Below are positions 45,099-52,768 of a stretch of 64,000 nucleotides of DNA, piece by piece; position 1 is the stretch's first letter; each line of letters begins with the position of its first letter. A program made the position numbers and the translations under genes. Under the pieces are notes generated by a model. It ran no database searches and was not told the DNA's origin. It saw only the letters and a list, made by a program, of their open reading frames with translations. The stretch comes from Lysobacterales bacterium (GTDB lineage: Bacteria; Pseudomonadota; Gammaproteobacteria; Xanthomonadales; Rhodanobacteraceae): positions 46,347-110,346 of the forward strand of contig QUBV01000002.1 in NCBI GenBank assembly GCA_014338185.1, in the 5' to 3' direction.

Positions 45099-46180
45099 GC
45101 GAATCCGTGCTCGCGCAGGATGCGCGCCAGTTCCGCCGCGAGCCGCGCCGGCGCAAACACCTCGGCATAGCGCTGGCGGCCGCGCTCGCGCAGCGTGGTG
45201 CGCAGGTCGAGGTCCGCGTGCACGCGCGCGATGGTCGCGGCGATCAGCCAGGCATCGGCATCCTCGGGCCACAGCAGGCCGGCCGTGCCGAGCGTGGACG
45301 GCATCGCGCTGGAGGCCAGCGCGATCACCGGGGTGCCGATCGCCATCGCCTCCACCAGCGGCACGCAGAAGCCTTCGTGGCGGCTGAGCATGACCAGCAT
45401 GCCGGCATGCTCGCAGGCGGCGCGCAGTTCGGCGCCGTTGGCATCCTGCAGCCAGACCACATGGTCCTGCATGCCGCGCTCGGCGATGCGCGCCTGCACC
45501 GCGGCCCCGTAGCTGGCGAGGTTGGGATCGAGCTTGCCGATCAGCAGCAGGCGGGCCGCCGACAGGCCATCGGCCACGGTCGCGGCCAGCGCGTCGATGA
45601 GTTCGAGGTAACCCTTGTTGGGCGATTGCCGGCCGACCATGAGCAGCAGGGGACCGCCACGCGGGATGCGCCGTGCGTCGGGCGCGAGCGCAAGCAGCTC
45701 GTCGATCTCGTGGAACGGTGGCAGCACCACGCAGCGCTCGGCGGCAACGCCACGGCTGGTGAAGTCCTCGATGTTGTAGGGCGAATCGCCCAGGTACAGC
45801 TCGCAGCCGAGCGCGGCGAACGCCGCGAGCTGGGCCCGCCCCTCGGCGCAGGCATTGACGTAGCCGGGCGACCAGCCCTCGAAGAATGCGGGTGGCGTGA
45901 TGTTGTGGTAGCGCACGATGCGGCGCGCACGCGTGCGCCGGAGCAGGTCGAGCGCGAAATCCCAGCCCACGCAGTAGTGGTAGATCACCACGTCCTCGCG
46001 CGAGTGCAGCCACGCGTGCAGCGTCTGCGGATCGAGCACGGCCTCGTCGATGCCGCGCGCATGCGGCGCGAACAAGGCGACTTCGTGGCCAAGCGCGCGC
46101 AGCGCGCCGGCCATGCCGCGCGCATCGTTGCTCACCGCATCGTGCGGGGCGAGCCCGGGAACCAGCATCGCGACCCTCAT
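45095..46180 (-). CDS. GT4-family glycosyltransferase, tandem paralogue 1
   Basis: 361 residues from the Met of MRVAMLVPG; the frame is open for another 68 codons upstream but that part lies in the methyltransferase gene and shows no family match. Motifs: LAPHDAVSNDARGMAGAL, RRIVRYHNITPPAFFEGWS, LMVGRQSPNKGYLELIDAL, SRHEGFCVPLVEAMAIGTPVIALASSAMPS. Clear duplication partner of the next gene. Confidence 0.93.
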   Translation of the reverse strand: MRVAMLVPGLAPHDAVSNDARGMAGALRALGHEVALFAPHARGIDEAVLDPQTLHAWLHSREDVVIYHYCVGWDFALDLLRRTRARRIVRYHNITPPAFFEGWSPGYVNACAEGRAQLAAFAALGCELYLGDSPYNIEDFTSRGVAAERCVVLPPFHEIDELLALAPDARRIPRGGPLLLMVGRQSPNKGYLELIDALAATVADGLSAARLLLIGKLDPNLASYGAAVQARIAERGMQDHVVWLQDANGAELRAACEHAGMLVMLSRHEGFCVPLVEAMAIGTPVIALASSAMPSTLGTAGLLWPEDADAWLIAATIARVHADLDLRTTLRERGRQRYAEVFAPARLAAELARILREHGFA

Positions 46181-46283
46181 CGGCGCGCTTCCGCGACCCG
46201 CGCCACCCGGCCCTTGCCGCGCAGCCTCCGGGCCATGCACCCGCCGGCCGTGCGGGCCCGGAACCTTGAACGGCACGCTGGCT

Positions 46284-47654
46284 TCATGGCTGGCGCGCCA
46301 GCACCGCACTGCCGCCGTGGCCCGCCACGACCTCGGCCGCGACGAATCCCGCCGCGGCGAGCAGCGCCGCGCAGCTGCGCGCATCGAGCAGGCGCACGCG
46401 GTAGTGCTGCGGCTCGTCCTCCACGCGCAGCAGCAGCCAGGCGCCCGGCGCGAGCGCTCTGCGTGCCTCGTCGAGCAGGCGCGTCACTGCTTCGCGGCCG
46501 TCGAGCAGGCTCGCCGACACGGTCAAGGCGGCCACGCCCGCATCGGCGCAACGCGTCAGCGCATCGAGCGGCGCGCCCAGCGCCACGGTGGTGCCGTCCT
46601 GCCGCGCGCGCGCGACCAGCTGCGCATTGGCCTCGACGCCATCGGCCACGAGGCCCGCGGCCGCGAGCGCGCGCAGCCATGTGCCGGCACCACTGCCAAG
46701 GTCGAGCACGCGCGTGCCCGTGCCCAGGCGCGTCGCAAGCAGGGCACTCCATGCACGCTGGCGCTCGCTGCGCTGCGCCTGCGCCGCCACGTCTTCGCCC
46801 ACCGCTGCGGCCAAGGCGTCTTCCCGCGCCTGCGCCTGTGCCGTGGCTTCGTCGAGCGCGGCCAGCGCCTGCTGCAGGCTCGCGAGCCAGTGATGGGTCG
46901 CATGCACCTCGTGGCGCAGCTGGGTGAGCTCACCGGTCGAGGCCTGCGCCTCGGCCTCGATCGTGCGCGCGAGTGCATCGGCGCGCTGCTGCAGCTGGGC
47001 CAGCTGCTGCTCGAACTGCGCGCTGCCGCGCTGCAGCTCGGCCACCAGCGCCTGCTGCGCGGATGCGAGCGCCTGCTGCGCGGCTTCGTGGCCCGCAAAC
47101 CGCGTCTGGCAGTCGCGCTGCAGGGTGCGCAGGTCACTGAAGCGCGCCGCGTTGACCGTATCCATCGCGCGCTGGTGGCGCATGAGGACCGGCAGGCCCG
47201 CGAGCGCGAGGCCCCAGTCGACCACGAAGCCGAGCACGGGCACGCGCGCGAACTTGGCCAGCAGGTAGCGCGGCAGCAGTCCGCGCACGCGCGCGCCGAT
47301 GCGGCGGCCTTCGCCCGACCAGCGCAGGTCGCCGAGGATCTCGGCCTTGGGCGCGCCCTCGATCAGGCGTCGCAAGTGCTCGCCCGCGCCTGCAGGGTCC
47401 GGCTCGCGCTTGAGCAGCGAACGAAAGGCATGGTCGATGAAGGCACCGTAATCAGCGCCCGTGAGATCGGCGATCACGTAGTCGAGTCGCGCCGGCTCGA
47501 TGCCACTGCCGGCCGGCGCGGGGTCGGCCGTGGTCGCGACGCGCGGCTCGATGCGCGGCAACGGCGTGCGCTGGCGTGCCGCGGCGGCCTCGTCGCGGAT
47601 CTCGGCCTTGATGCGCTCGAGCCAGGGATCGGGCGAATCGGTGCTCACGAGCAT
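46284..47654 (-). CDS. DUF4214 - coiled coil - methyltransferase protein
   Basis: 456 residues. About 60-120 resembles DUF4214 (YGAFIDHAFRSLLKREPDPAGAGEHLRRL...KAEILGDLRWSGEGRRIG). About 165-300 is a long coiled coil rich in Q, A, L and R. From about 315 a class I SAM methyltransferase follows with motif I LDLGSGAG (318-324) and the acidic residue in GVEAN. The arrangement recalls O-antigen chain-terminating proteins such as WbdD, in which a methyltransferase and a coiled coil together set glycan length, but the order and lack of a kinase differ. Next to three GT4 genes in the same direction. Confidence 0.85.
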   Translation of the reverse strand: MLVSTDSPDPWLERIKAEIRDEAAAARQRTPLPRIEPRVATTADPAPAGSGIEPARLDYVIADLTGADYGAFIDHAFRSLLKREPDPAGAGEHLRRLIEGAPKAEILGDLRWSGEGRRIGARVRGLLPRYLLAKFARVPVLGFVVDWGLALAGLPVLMRHQRAMDTVNAARFSDLRTLQRDCQTRFAGHEAAQQALASAQQALVAELQRGSAQFEQQLAQLQQRADALARTIEAEAQASTGELTQLRHEVHATHHWLASLQQALAALDEATAQAQAREDALAAAVGEDVAAQAQRSERQRAWSALLATRLGTGTRVLDLGSGAGTWLRALAAAGLVADGVEANAQLVARARQDGTTVALGAPLDALTRCADAGVAALTVSASLLDGREAVTRLLDEARRALAPGAWLLLRVEDEPQHYRVRLLDARSCAALLAAAGFVAAEVVAGHGGSAVLARQP

Positions 47655-47735
47655 TCATCCTCGATCAGCAGTGGGCGGCCCACCGCAGGGCGGGCGCGCA
47701 CGGGTTGCGCAGCCTGCCAGCATGGTGGCCGGGTT

Positions 47736-48797
47736 TCAGGGGTTGGCCCGCAGGGCGGCGCCGAGCGGGATGATGCCATAGGCCCGCGCGGTGCCGACAT
47801 CAATCAACGCATAATCGGGCGCATGCCGGCCATCGAGCCGGCGCGCGGCCTTGCGCCAGCGGGTCGCGCCTGCGCGCAGCGCCGCGTCCAGGTCGGCATG
47901 GCCGAGCAGGGTGGTTTCGAGAAACTGCGTTCCCCGCGTGCCCGGCACCTCGTAGCCGACGAAGGCATGGCCGGGCACCAGCGCGATGCGCGCATGCAGG
48001 CCGAGGCGTTCGAGCCACGATGCGATCAGCACGCTGCCATCGATGCAGTTGGCCCGCCGCTCGCGCAGCACCTGGCCGGCCGAACGCACGCGCTGGCTCC
48101 ACACGCTCGGTCCGCGCGCAAGCGCCGGATCACCCGGGTCGTAGCGCACGCCGCGCGCATTGAGCACATGCCACAGCGCGCGCAGGCGGCGGCGCGCCTG
48201 GCGCGCGGCATCGGCATCGGCGCGCTCGAAGGCCGGATCGAACTCGCGCGCCTGCGCCAGCAAGGCGTCGATCGCGGGATCGTAGGGGTCGACGTAGGCG
48301 GCGAAGATCCACGACAGGTCGACCCGCACGCCGCTGTCGCGGATGAAGTAGGCCGCCTCGTCGAGCGGGTGCAGGCGCACCACGACCTCGCGCTGCAGCG
48401 TCGTGTCGCCCACCTCCAGTTGCACCTGCAGGCGCTGCGTGCGCACCGCCTCGACCTCGCGCAATGCGGTGGCGTCCCAGCGCAGCGGCAGACGCAGCAC
48501 GACCTCGCCGCCGCCCGCCAGCGCGCTCGCCTGCGCGGGCTCGCGCAGCCCCGGGGTGCGCAGCTGCGCGCGCAGGCGCGTGCCCGCGGCCACACCATTC
48601 ACCACCACCGCGACCAGTCCGTCGCCGCCGGCGCTGGCCGACCACTGCAGCACCGGATACAGCTCGCCCGCGGGCGTCACCTCGACCTGCCAGTCGAGCG
48701 CGAGCGCGAGCGGAGCCACGAGCACGGCGAACAGCCACCACCAGCGATGACGGGAGCGAAGCGGGCGCCGCGCTGCGGCGGTTGCACGGGAACACAT
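47736..48797 (-). CDS. Membrane-anchored transglutaminase-like protein
   Basis: 353 residues from MCSRATAA; one N-terminal membrane helix (WWWLFAVLVAPLALAL). Middle part is beta-rich. The C-terminal domain has RANCIDGSVLIASWLERLGL with a candidate nucleophilic Cys, then VPGHAFVGYEV with the His, as in transglutaminase/protease-like folds, and DYALIDV as possible third residue. It may act in the periplasm. First gene of the minus-strand arm, divergent from the lipoprotein gene over 59 bases. Confidence 0.75.
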   Translation of the reverse strand: MCSRATAAARRPLRSRHRWWWLFAVLVAPLALALDWQVEVTPAGELYPVLQWSASAGGDGLVAVVVNGVAAGTRLRAQLRTPGLREPAQASALAGGGEVVLRLPLRWDATALREVEAVRTQRLQVQLEVGDTTLQREVVVRLHPLDEAAYFIRDSGVRVDLSWIFAAYVDPYDPAIDALLAQAREFDPAFERADADAARQARRRLRALWHVLNARGVRYDPGDPALARGPSVWSQRVRSAGQVLRERRANCIDGSVLIASWLERLGLHARIALVPGHAFVGYEVPGTRGTQFLETTLLGHADLDAALRAGATRWRKAARRLDGRHAPDYALIDVGTARAYGIIPLGAALRANP

Positions 48798-48856
48798 CGG
48801 CGCACTATCGTTGCGGGCCACGACGGCTGTCCAGCCCACCAGCAGGGGAAATGCAC

Positions 48857-49444
48857 ATGCGTAGCCACCTCGTCGCGGCCCTGATCGCCTGCACGCTCGC
48901 GGCGTGCGCGCCCTCGACGCCTGAGCCGGCCGCCGACAAGGCGACTCCGGCGGCCGCGCCCGCCGCGCCCGCCCCGGCCGCGACGCCGAACCAGCCACCC
49001 GTGACCGCGGCGACCAAGGAAGTCCCCGAAGGCGACTGCGGCGACCAGTCCGCGTTGCCCGCCGAGCAGCGCATCGCCAACACCGCGCGCTGGACCACCG
49101 CCAGCGAGCAGAACAACTTCGGCTTCGACGTGTTCCGCGGCGACGCGGAAAAGGGACCGTTCACCAAGCTCACCCAGGAACCGATCCTTGGCGCGGGCAC
49201 CTCGGACGAGACCCACAAGTACGAGTTCCGCGACGACAGCATCGACCCGTGCAAGGGCTACTGGTACTACGTCGAGGGCATTTCCACCAGCGGCGCGCAC
49301 GAGCGCTTCTCGCCGGTGTTCCACGCACCGCCCAAGCTGCGCGCGCGTGGCAGTGCGCCGGCCACCGCGCCAGCGGCCGCGGGTGCGACCACGGCCGCGC
49401 CGCCAGCCACGCCGACACCGCCACCTGCCGCCGCGCAGCGTTGA
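48857..49444 (+). CDS. Lipoprotein with Pro/Ala-rich ends
   Basis: 195 residues from the ATG at 48857 (an ATG two codons upstream is possible; GGGGA precedes both). Lipobox TLAAC with Cys17. A Pro/Ala linker leads to a compact central domain with the Fn3-like pattern RWTTASEQNNFGFDVFRGDAEKGPFTKL...YEFRDDSIDPCKGYWYYVEGISTSG, then a second Pro/Ala-rich tail. The central repeat looks like an Ig/Fn3 fold with two cysteines. Outer-membrane or periplasmic role in the polysaccharide locus is inferred from position. Confidence 0.75.
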   Translation: MRSHLVAALIACTLAACAPSTPEPAADKATPAAAPAAPAPAATPNQPPVTAATKEVPEGDCGDQSALPAEQRIANTARWTTASEQNNFGFDVFRGDAEKGPFTKLTQEPILGAGTSDETHKYEFRDDSIDPCKGYWYYVEGISTSGAHERFSPVFHAPPKLRARGSAPATAPAAAGATTAAPPATPTPPPAAAQR

Positions 49445-49484
49445 CGCGCACCGCGCGCGGCGCCTGACGCGCGGCAAGCCGCTC

Positions 49485-50954
49485 ATGACCCTGCATGTGC
49501 GCCACCGCGGCACCGCGCTGGCGTTCGTGGTGTTGTTCGCGCTCGGCCAGGCGCTGCTGTGGTATGCCTACTACGGCCACGGCGCCAAGGTGCTGATCGG
49601 CGACGAGCAGGGCTACCAGGACACCGCACTGGCGATCCTCGCGGGCGGGCCGTGGATGCCCAGCTCGATCTGGCCGCCGCTGCAGCCGCTGCTGCTGGCC
49701 GCGCTGTACTGGCTCGCGGGCAGCCATGTGCTGGTGGCGCAGATCGCGCAGACCCTGCTGCTGCTGGCTTGCGCGCTGCTGCTGCGCGGCCTGTGGCGCG
49801 AACTCGGCGGCAGCGTGGCCGCGGCCAACTGGGCCGCGGCGCTGCTGCTGCTGAGCCCGCCGATCGCGGCCTATGCGCAGTGGCTGTGGCCGGAGATCCC
49901 GCACCTGTTCCTGTTGCTGGCCGCGCTGCGCCTGCTCGCACTCGCGCGCCGCCAGTGGCTCGCGCCGGCCGCGCATGGGCGCGCAGCGGGCACGGCGGCG
50001 CTGGCCGGCGTCTGCGTCGGACTGGCGCTGCTGGCCAAGAGCCTGCTCAGCGGATTCTGGCCGCTGTTCCTGCTCATGTTCGTGCGCCGCACGCGGCCAC
50101 GCGGCGGCTGGCGCGCGGCGGCCGCGTTCGTGCTCGGGCTTGGCCTGGTCACCGCCCCCGCGCTCGTGCACGGCTGGCGCAGCCACGGCAAGCCGATGAT
50201 CGCCGACAGCTCGGTCTACAACCTGTGGATGGGCCTCACCGATCGTTGGCGCAGCGACTACGTGCAGGACATGGGCGGCATCGAGCTGCCCGCCTTCCTG
50301 GCCAGCGGCAGCACGCCGCAGCAGCGCAATGCGGTGTACCTGGGCAAGGTGCGCGAATGGGTGGCCGGACACGGCCTCGGCAACGTGCTCGCGGCGCAGC
50401 TGGGGCGGCAGTACTTCCGCCTGTTCAACGCCAAGACCCTGCTGGTGTCGCAACTGCCCGGGCCCGCCTGCGCGGGACACCTGTCGACCTACCACACCGC
50501 GCCCTGGCTCACGCGCACGCTGACCTGGCTCAACCACGCCAGCCATGCGCTGATCCTCGTCGCCGCCGCGTTCGGCCTCGCCTGCTGGCGCCGGCGCATG
50601 GGCATGCTGCACCTCGTGGTCGTGCTGCTGGCCGCCTACCAGCTCGTGCTGTTTGCGTTCATCCACGTCAAGGCGCGCTTCCTGCTGCCGCTCATGCCAT
50701 TCCTGTGCGGGCTCGCGGGCGAGGTGCTCGCGCGCCTCGCCGCGTCGCGCCGCGCTGTGGGCATGTGCACGGCTGCGGCCGGCGAGGCGTCGGGTCGATC
50801 GCATACGCATGCGGCGCCGCCGGCCTTGGCTGCGAGCCCGGACCATCCGCCAGGTCCGGGCGCCGCGCGCCTGCTCGCGGGTGCGGCACTGGCCGCGCTG
50901 CTGCTCGTGCTGGCGTTCGCGCCGGCCGCGCTCGACCGGCTGTGCGCCGGCTGA
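49485..50954 (+). CDS. Polytopic GT39/ArnT-like glycosyltransferase
   Basis: 489 residues with about ten membrane helices. The first periplasmic loop has IGDEQGYQDTALAIL, with Asp/Glu residues in the position of the catalytic acidic pair of GT39/GT83 enzymes that transfer sugars from polyprenyl phosphate. Further helices: LLLLACALLLRGLW, LLLLSPPIAAYAQWLWPEIPHLFL, and a basic C-terminal region. Probably adds a sugar to the glycan or lipid A-like acceptor in the periplasm. The last 80 residues include a soluble His/Pro-rich insert before the final helix. Confidence 0.85.
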   Translation: MTLHVRHRGTALAFVVLFALGQALLWYAYYGHGAKVLIGDEQGYQDTALAILAGGPWMPSSIWPPLQPLLLAALYWLAGSHVLVAQIAQTLLLLACALLLRGLWRELGGSVAAANWAAALLLLSPPIAAYAQWLWPEIPHLFLLLAALRLLALARRQWLAPAAHGRAAGTAALAGVCVGLALLAKSLLSGFWPLFLLMFVRRTRPRGGWRAAAAFVLGLGLVTAPALVHGWRSHGKPMIADSSVYNLWMGLTDRWRSDYVQDMGGIELPAFLASGSTPQQRNAVYLGKVREWVAGHGLGNVLAAQLGRQYFRLFNAKTLLVSQLPGPACAGHLSTYHTAPWLTRTLTWLNHASHALILVAAAFGLACWRRRMGMLHLVVVLLAAYQLVLFAFIHVKARFLLPLMPFLCGLAGEVLARLAASRRAVGMCTAAAGEASGRSHTHAAPPALAASPDHPPGPGAARLLAGAALAALLLVLAFAPAALDRLCAG

Positions 50955-51010
50955 GGACAACCGCGCATGCCGAATCCGGTATCCTCGCGCACCTTCACCC
51001 CGGTCCGCCC

Positions 51011-51772
51011 ATGCGTCGCCACCTGATCGAACTCATCGCGTTCAGCACCTATGCCGAACTGCGCGCCGAAGCCGCCCGCAGCTACCTGGGCCTGATCTGG
51101 TGGGTGCTCGAACCGGCCATGATGATGGCCGCGTTCTGGCTCGTGTTCGACGTGATCCTGCACAGCGGCGGGCCCGACTACATCCCGTTCCTGCTGATCG
51201 GTCTGACCGTGTGGCAGTGGATGAAATCGTGCATCACCCACGGCGGCTACGCGATCTGGTCGAACCTGCCGATGGTGCGCCAGGTGGCGCTGCCACCGCT
51301 GGTGTTCGCGCTGATCGCGATGCTCGCCGACACGGTCAAGTTCCTCATCATCTTCGCGCTGCTGGTGGCGATCCTGTGGATGCTGGGCTACCCGCCCAAC
51401 GCGCAGTACTGGGCCCTGCCGATCCTGTTCCTCGCGATCTTCCTCGCCGCGGCCGGCGCCGGTTTCGTGGTCGCGGCGCTGGTGCCGCTGGTGCCGGACC
51501 TGCGCTTCGTGATCGAACAGGTGCTCATGGTGGTGATGTTCCTGTCGGGCGTGGTGTTCCCGCTCACCCAGGTGCCCGAGTCGCTGCAATGGCTCATGGC
51601 GCTCAATCCGGTGGCGGTGGTGATGGACGATGCGCGCGCGATCCTCATGCACGGCCAGCTGCCCAACTGGGTCGGGCTGGGCAAGATCTACGCGATCTCG
51701 ATCGTGCTGTGCACGGTCGGCGTGCTGTTCGTGCAGCGGCTTGCGCCGCGCTTCCCCAAGCTGGCGAGCTGA
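51011..51772 (+). CDS. wzm: ABC-2 type polysaccharide export permease (Wzm-like)
   Basis: 253 residues, six membrane helices. YAELRAEAARSYLGLIWWVLEPAMMMAAFW at the N-terminus and the FLSGVVFPLTQVPESLQWLMALNPVAVVMDDARAIL segment are hallmarks of the O-antigen/teichoic acid permease family (RfbA/TagG type). It moves the lipid-linked glycan across the inner membrane with the ATPase encoded directly downstream; the stop and next ATG are separated by one base. Confidence 0.93.
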   Translation: MRRHLIELIAFSTYAELRAEAARSYLGLIWWVLEPAMMMAAFWLVFDVILHSGGPDYIPFLLIGLTVWQWMKSCITHGGYAIWSNLPMVRQVALPPLVFALIAMLADTVKFLIIFALLVAILWMLGYPPNAQYWALPILFLAIFLAAAGAGFVVAALVPLVPDLRFVIEQVLMVVMFLSGVVFPLTQVPESLQWLMALNPVAVVMDDARAILMHGQLPNWVGLGKIYAISIVLCTVGVLFVQRLAPRFPKLAS

Positions 51773-51773
51773 C

Positions 51774-52481
51774 ATGGGCGAGATCTTGGTCGAGCTCGAA
51801 CACGTGGGCGTGGCGTTCCAGGCGCAGCGCAGCATCGGCGGTGGCCGCTTCTGGGCGCTGGAGGACGTGAGCCTGCAGCTGCGCCGCGGCGAGCGCCTGG
51901 GCGTGATCGGCCGCAACGGCGCCGGCAAGAGCACGCTGCTGCGCGTACTGGCCGGCATCCTCGTGCCCGACCGCGGCCGGGTGCGGCGCGCGCGCGTGTC
52001 GTGCCAGCTCATGTCGCTGTCGCTCGGCTTCGTGCCCTACCTGTCGGGGCGCGACAATGCGGTGCTGTCGGGCCTGCTGCTGGGCCTGCGCCGGCGCGAC
52101 ATCGTGGCGCGCCTGCCCGCGATCCGCGAGTTCTCCGAGCTCGGCGACTTCTTCGAACAGCCGATCGCGACCTATTCGGCCGGCATGAGCATGCGCCTGG
52201 CCTTCGCGGTCGCGATGCAGGTCGAACCCGACGTGCTGCTCATCGACGAGGTGCTCGCGGTGGGCGATGCCGAGTTCCAGGCCAAGTCGGGCGCGGCGCT
52301 GCGCCAGCGCATGGGCGACGGCCAGACCGTGGTGCTGGTCAGCCACGACGAGAAGCAGATCGCCGAGCGCTGCGATCGCGTGCTGTGGATCGAACACGGC
52401 CGCAGCGTGCTCGAAGGCGGGCGCGACGAGGTGTTCGCAGCCTATCATCGCGCCCAGCATCCCGCGCCGGAGGCGGCGTGA
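51774..52481 (+). CDS. wzt: ABC-type polysaccharide export ATPase (Wzt-like, short form)
   Basis: 235 residues. Walker A GRNGAGKST, Q-loop, signature YSAGMSMRL, Walker B VLLIDE and the H-loop VSHD. It ends at about 235, without the carbohydrate-binding C-terminal domain of E. coli O9a Wzt, so the exporter may not need a terminal glycan tag; a methyl cap could still be read elsewhere. The stop overlaps the next start (GTGA). Confidence 0.93.
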   Translation: MGEILVELEHVGVAFQAQRSIGGGRFWALEDVSLQLRRGERLGVIGRNGAGKSTLLRVLAGILVPDRGRVRRARVSCQLMSLSLGFVPYLSGRDNAVLSGLLLGLRRRDIVARLPAIREFSELGDFFEQPIATYSAGMSMRLAFAVAMQVEPDVLLIDEVLAVGDAEFQAKSGAALRQRMGDGQTVVLVSHDEKQIAERCDRVLWIEHGRSVLEGGRDEVFAAYHRAQHPAPEAA

Positions 52482-52768
52482 ATGGAACTGCCGTGGTCGA
52501 CGACGACAGCCAGCGCATCCACGCGATCGCCACGCGCCTGGCGCTGACGCCGGATGTCGCACTGGTGCTGGCCGCGCGCCTGGCGCGACGCGGCGGCGGG
52601 CCCGACCCGGCCTGGCTCGCGGCCGAACTCGCACGCCTGCGTGCCGCGCCGCAGGCGCTGACCGGCGTCGCCGCGCTGCTCGCGCTGGATCCGTTCGCGT
52701 TCGCGCTCGACGAGGTCGACACCGCGCTGGCCACGCTCGCGCGCGCCGCTGCGCCGGAACCGCCATGA
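52478..52768 (+). CDS. Small unknown protein in the exporter operon
   Basis: 96 residues, GTG start overlapping the wzt stop by four bases, and its own TGA overlaps the next ATG by four (ATGA). Mostly helical, Ala/Leu-rich, charged, one patch DPAWLAAELARLRAAPQALTGVAALL; no signal, no membrane helix, no cysteine. The paired overlaps support translation even though no homologue is recognised. Could be an adaptor between exporter and glycosyltransferases. Confidence 0.6.
   Translation: MNGTAVVDDDSQRIHAIATRLALTPDVALVLAARLARRGGGPDPAWLAAELARLRAAPQALTGVAALLALDPFAFALDEVDTALATLARAAAPEPP

Noticed and set aside
51011..52481. Antibiotic efflux ABC pair instead of a polysaccharide exporter
   Set aside because: The permease has the O-antigen/TagG-type motifs and is embedded in glycosyltransferase genes.
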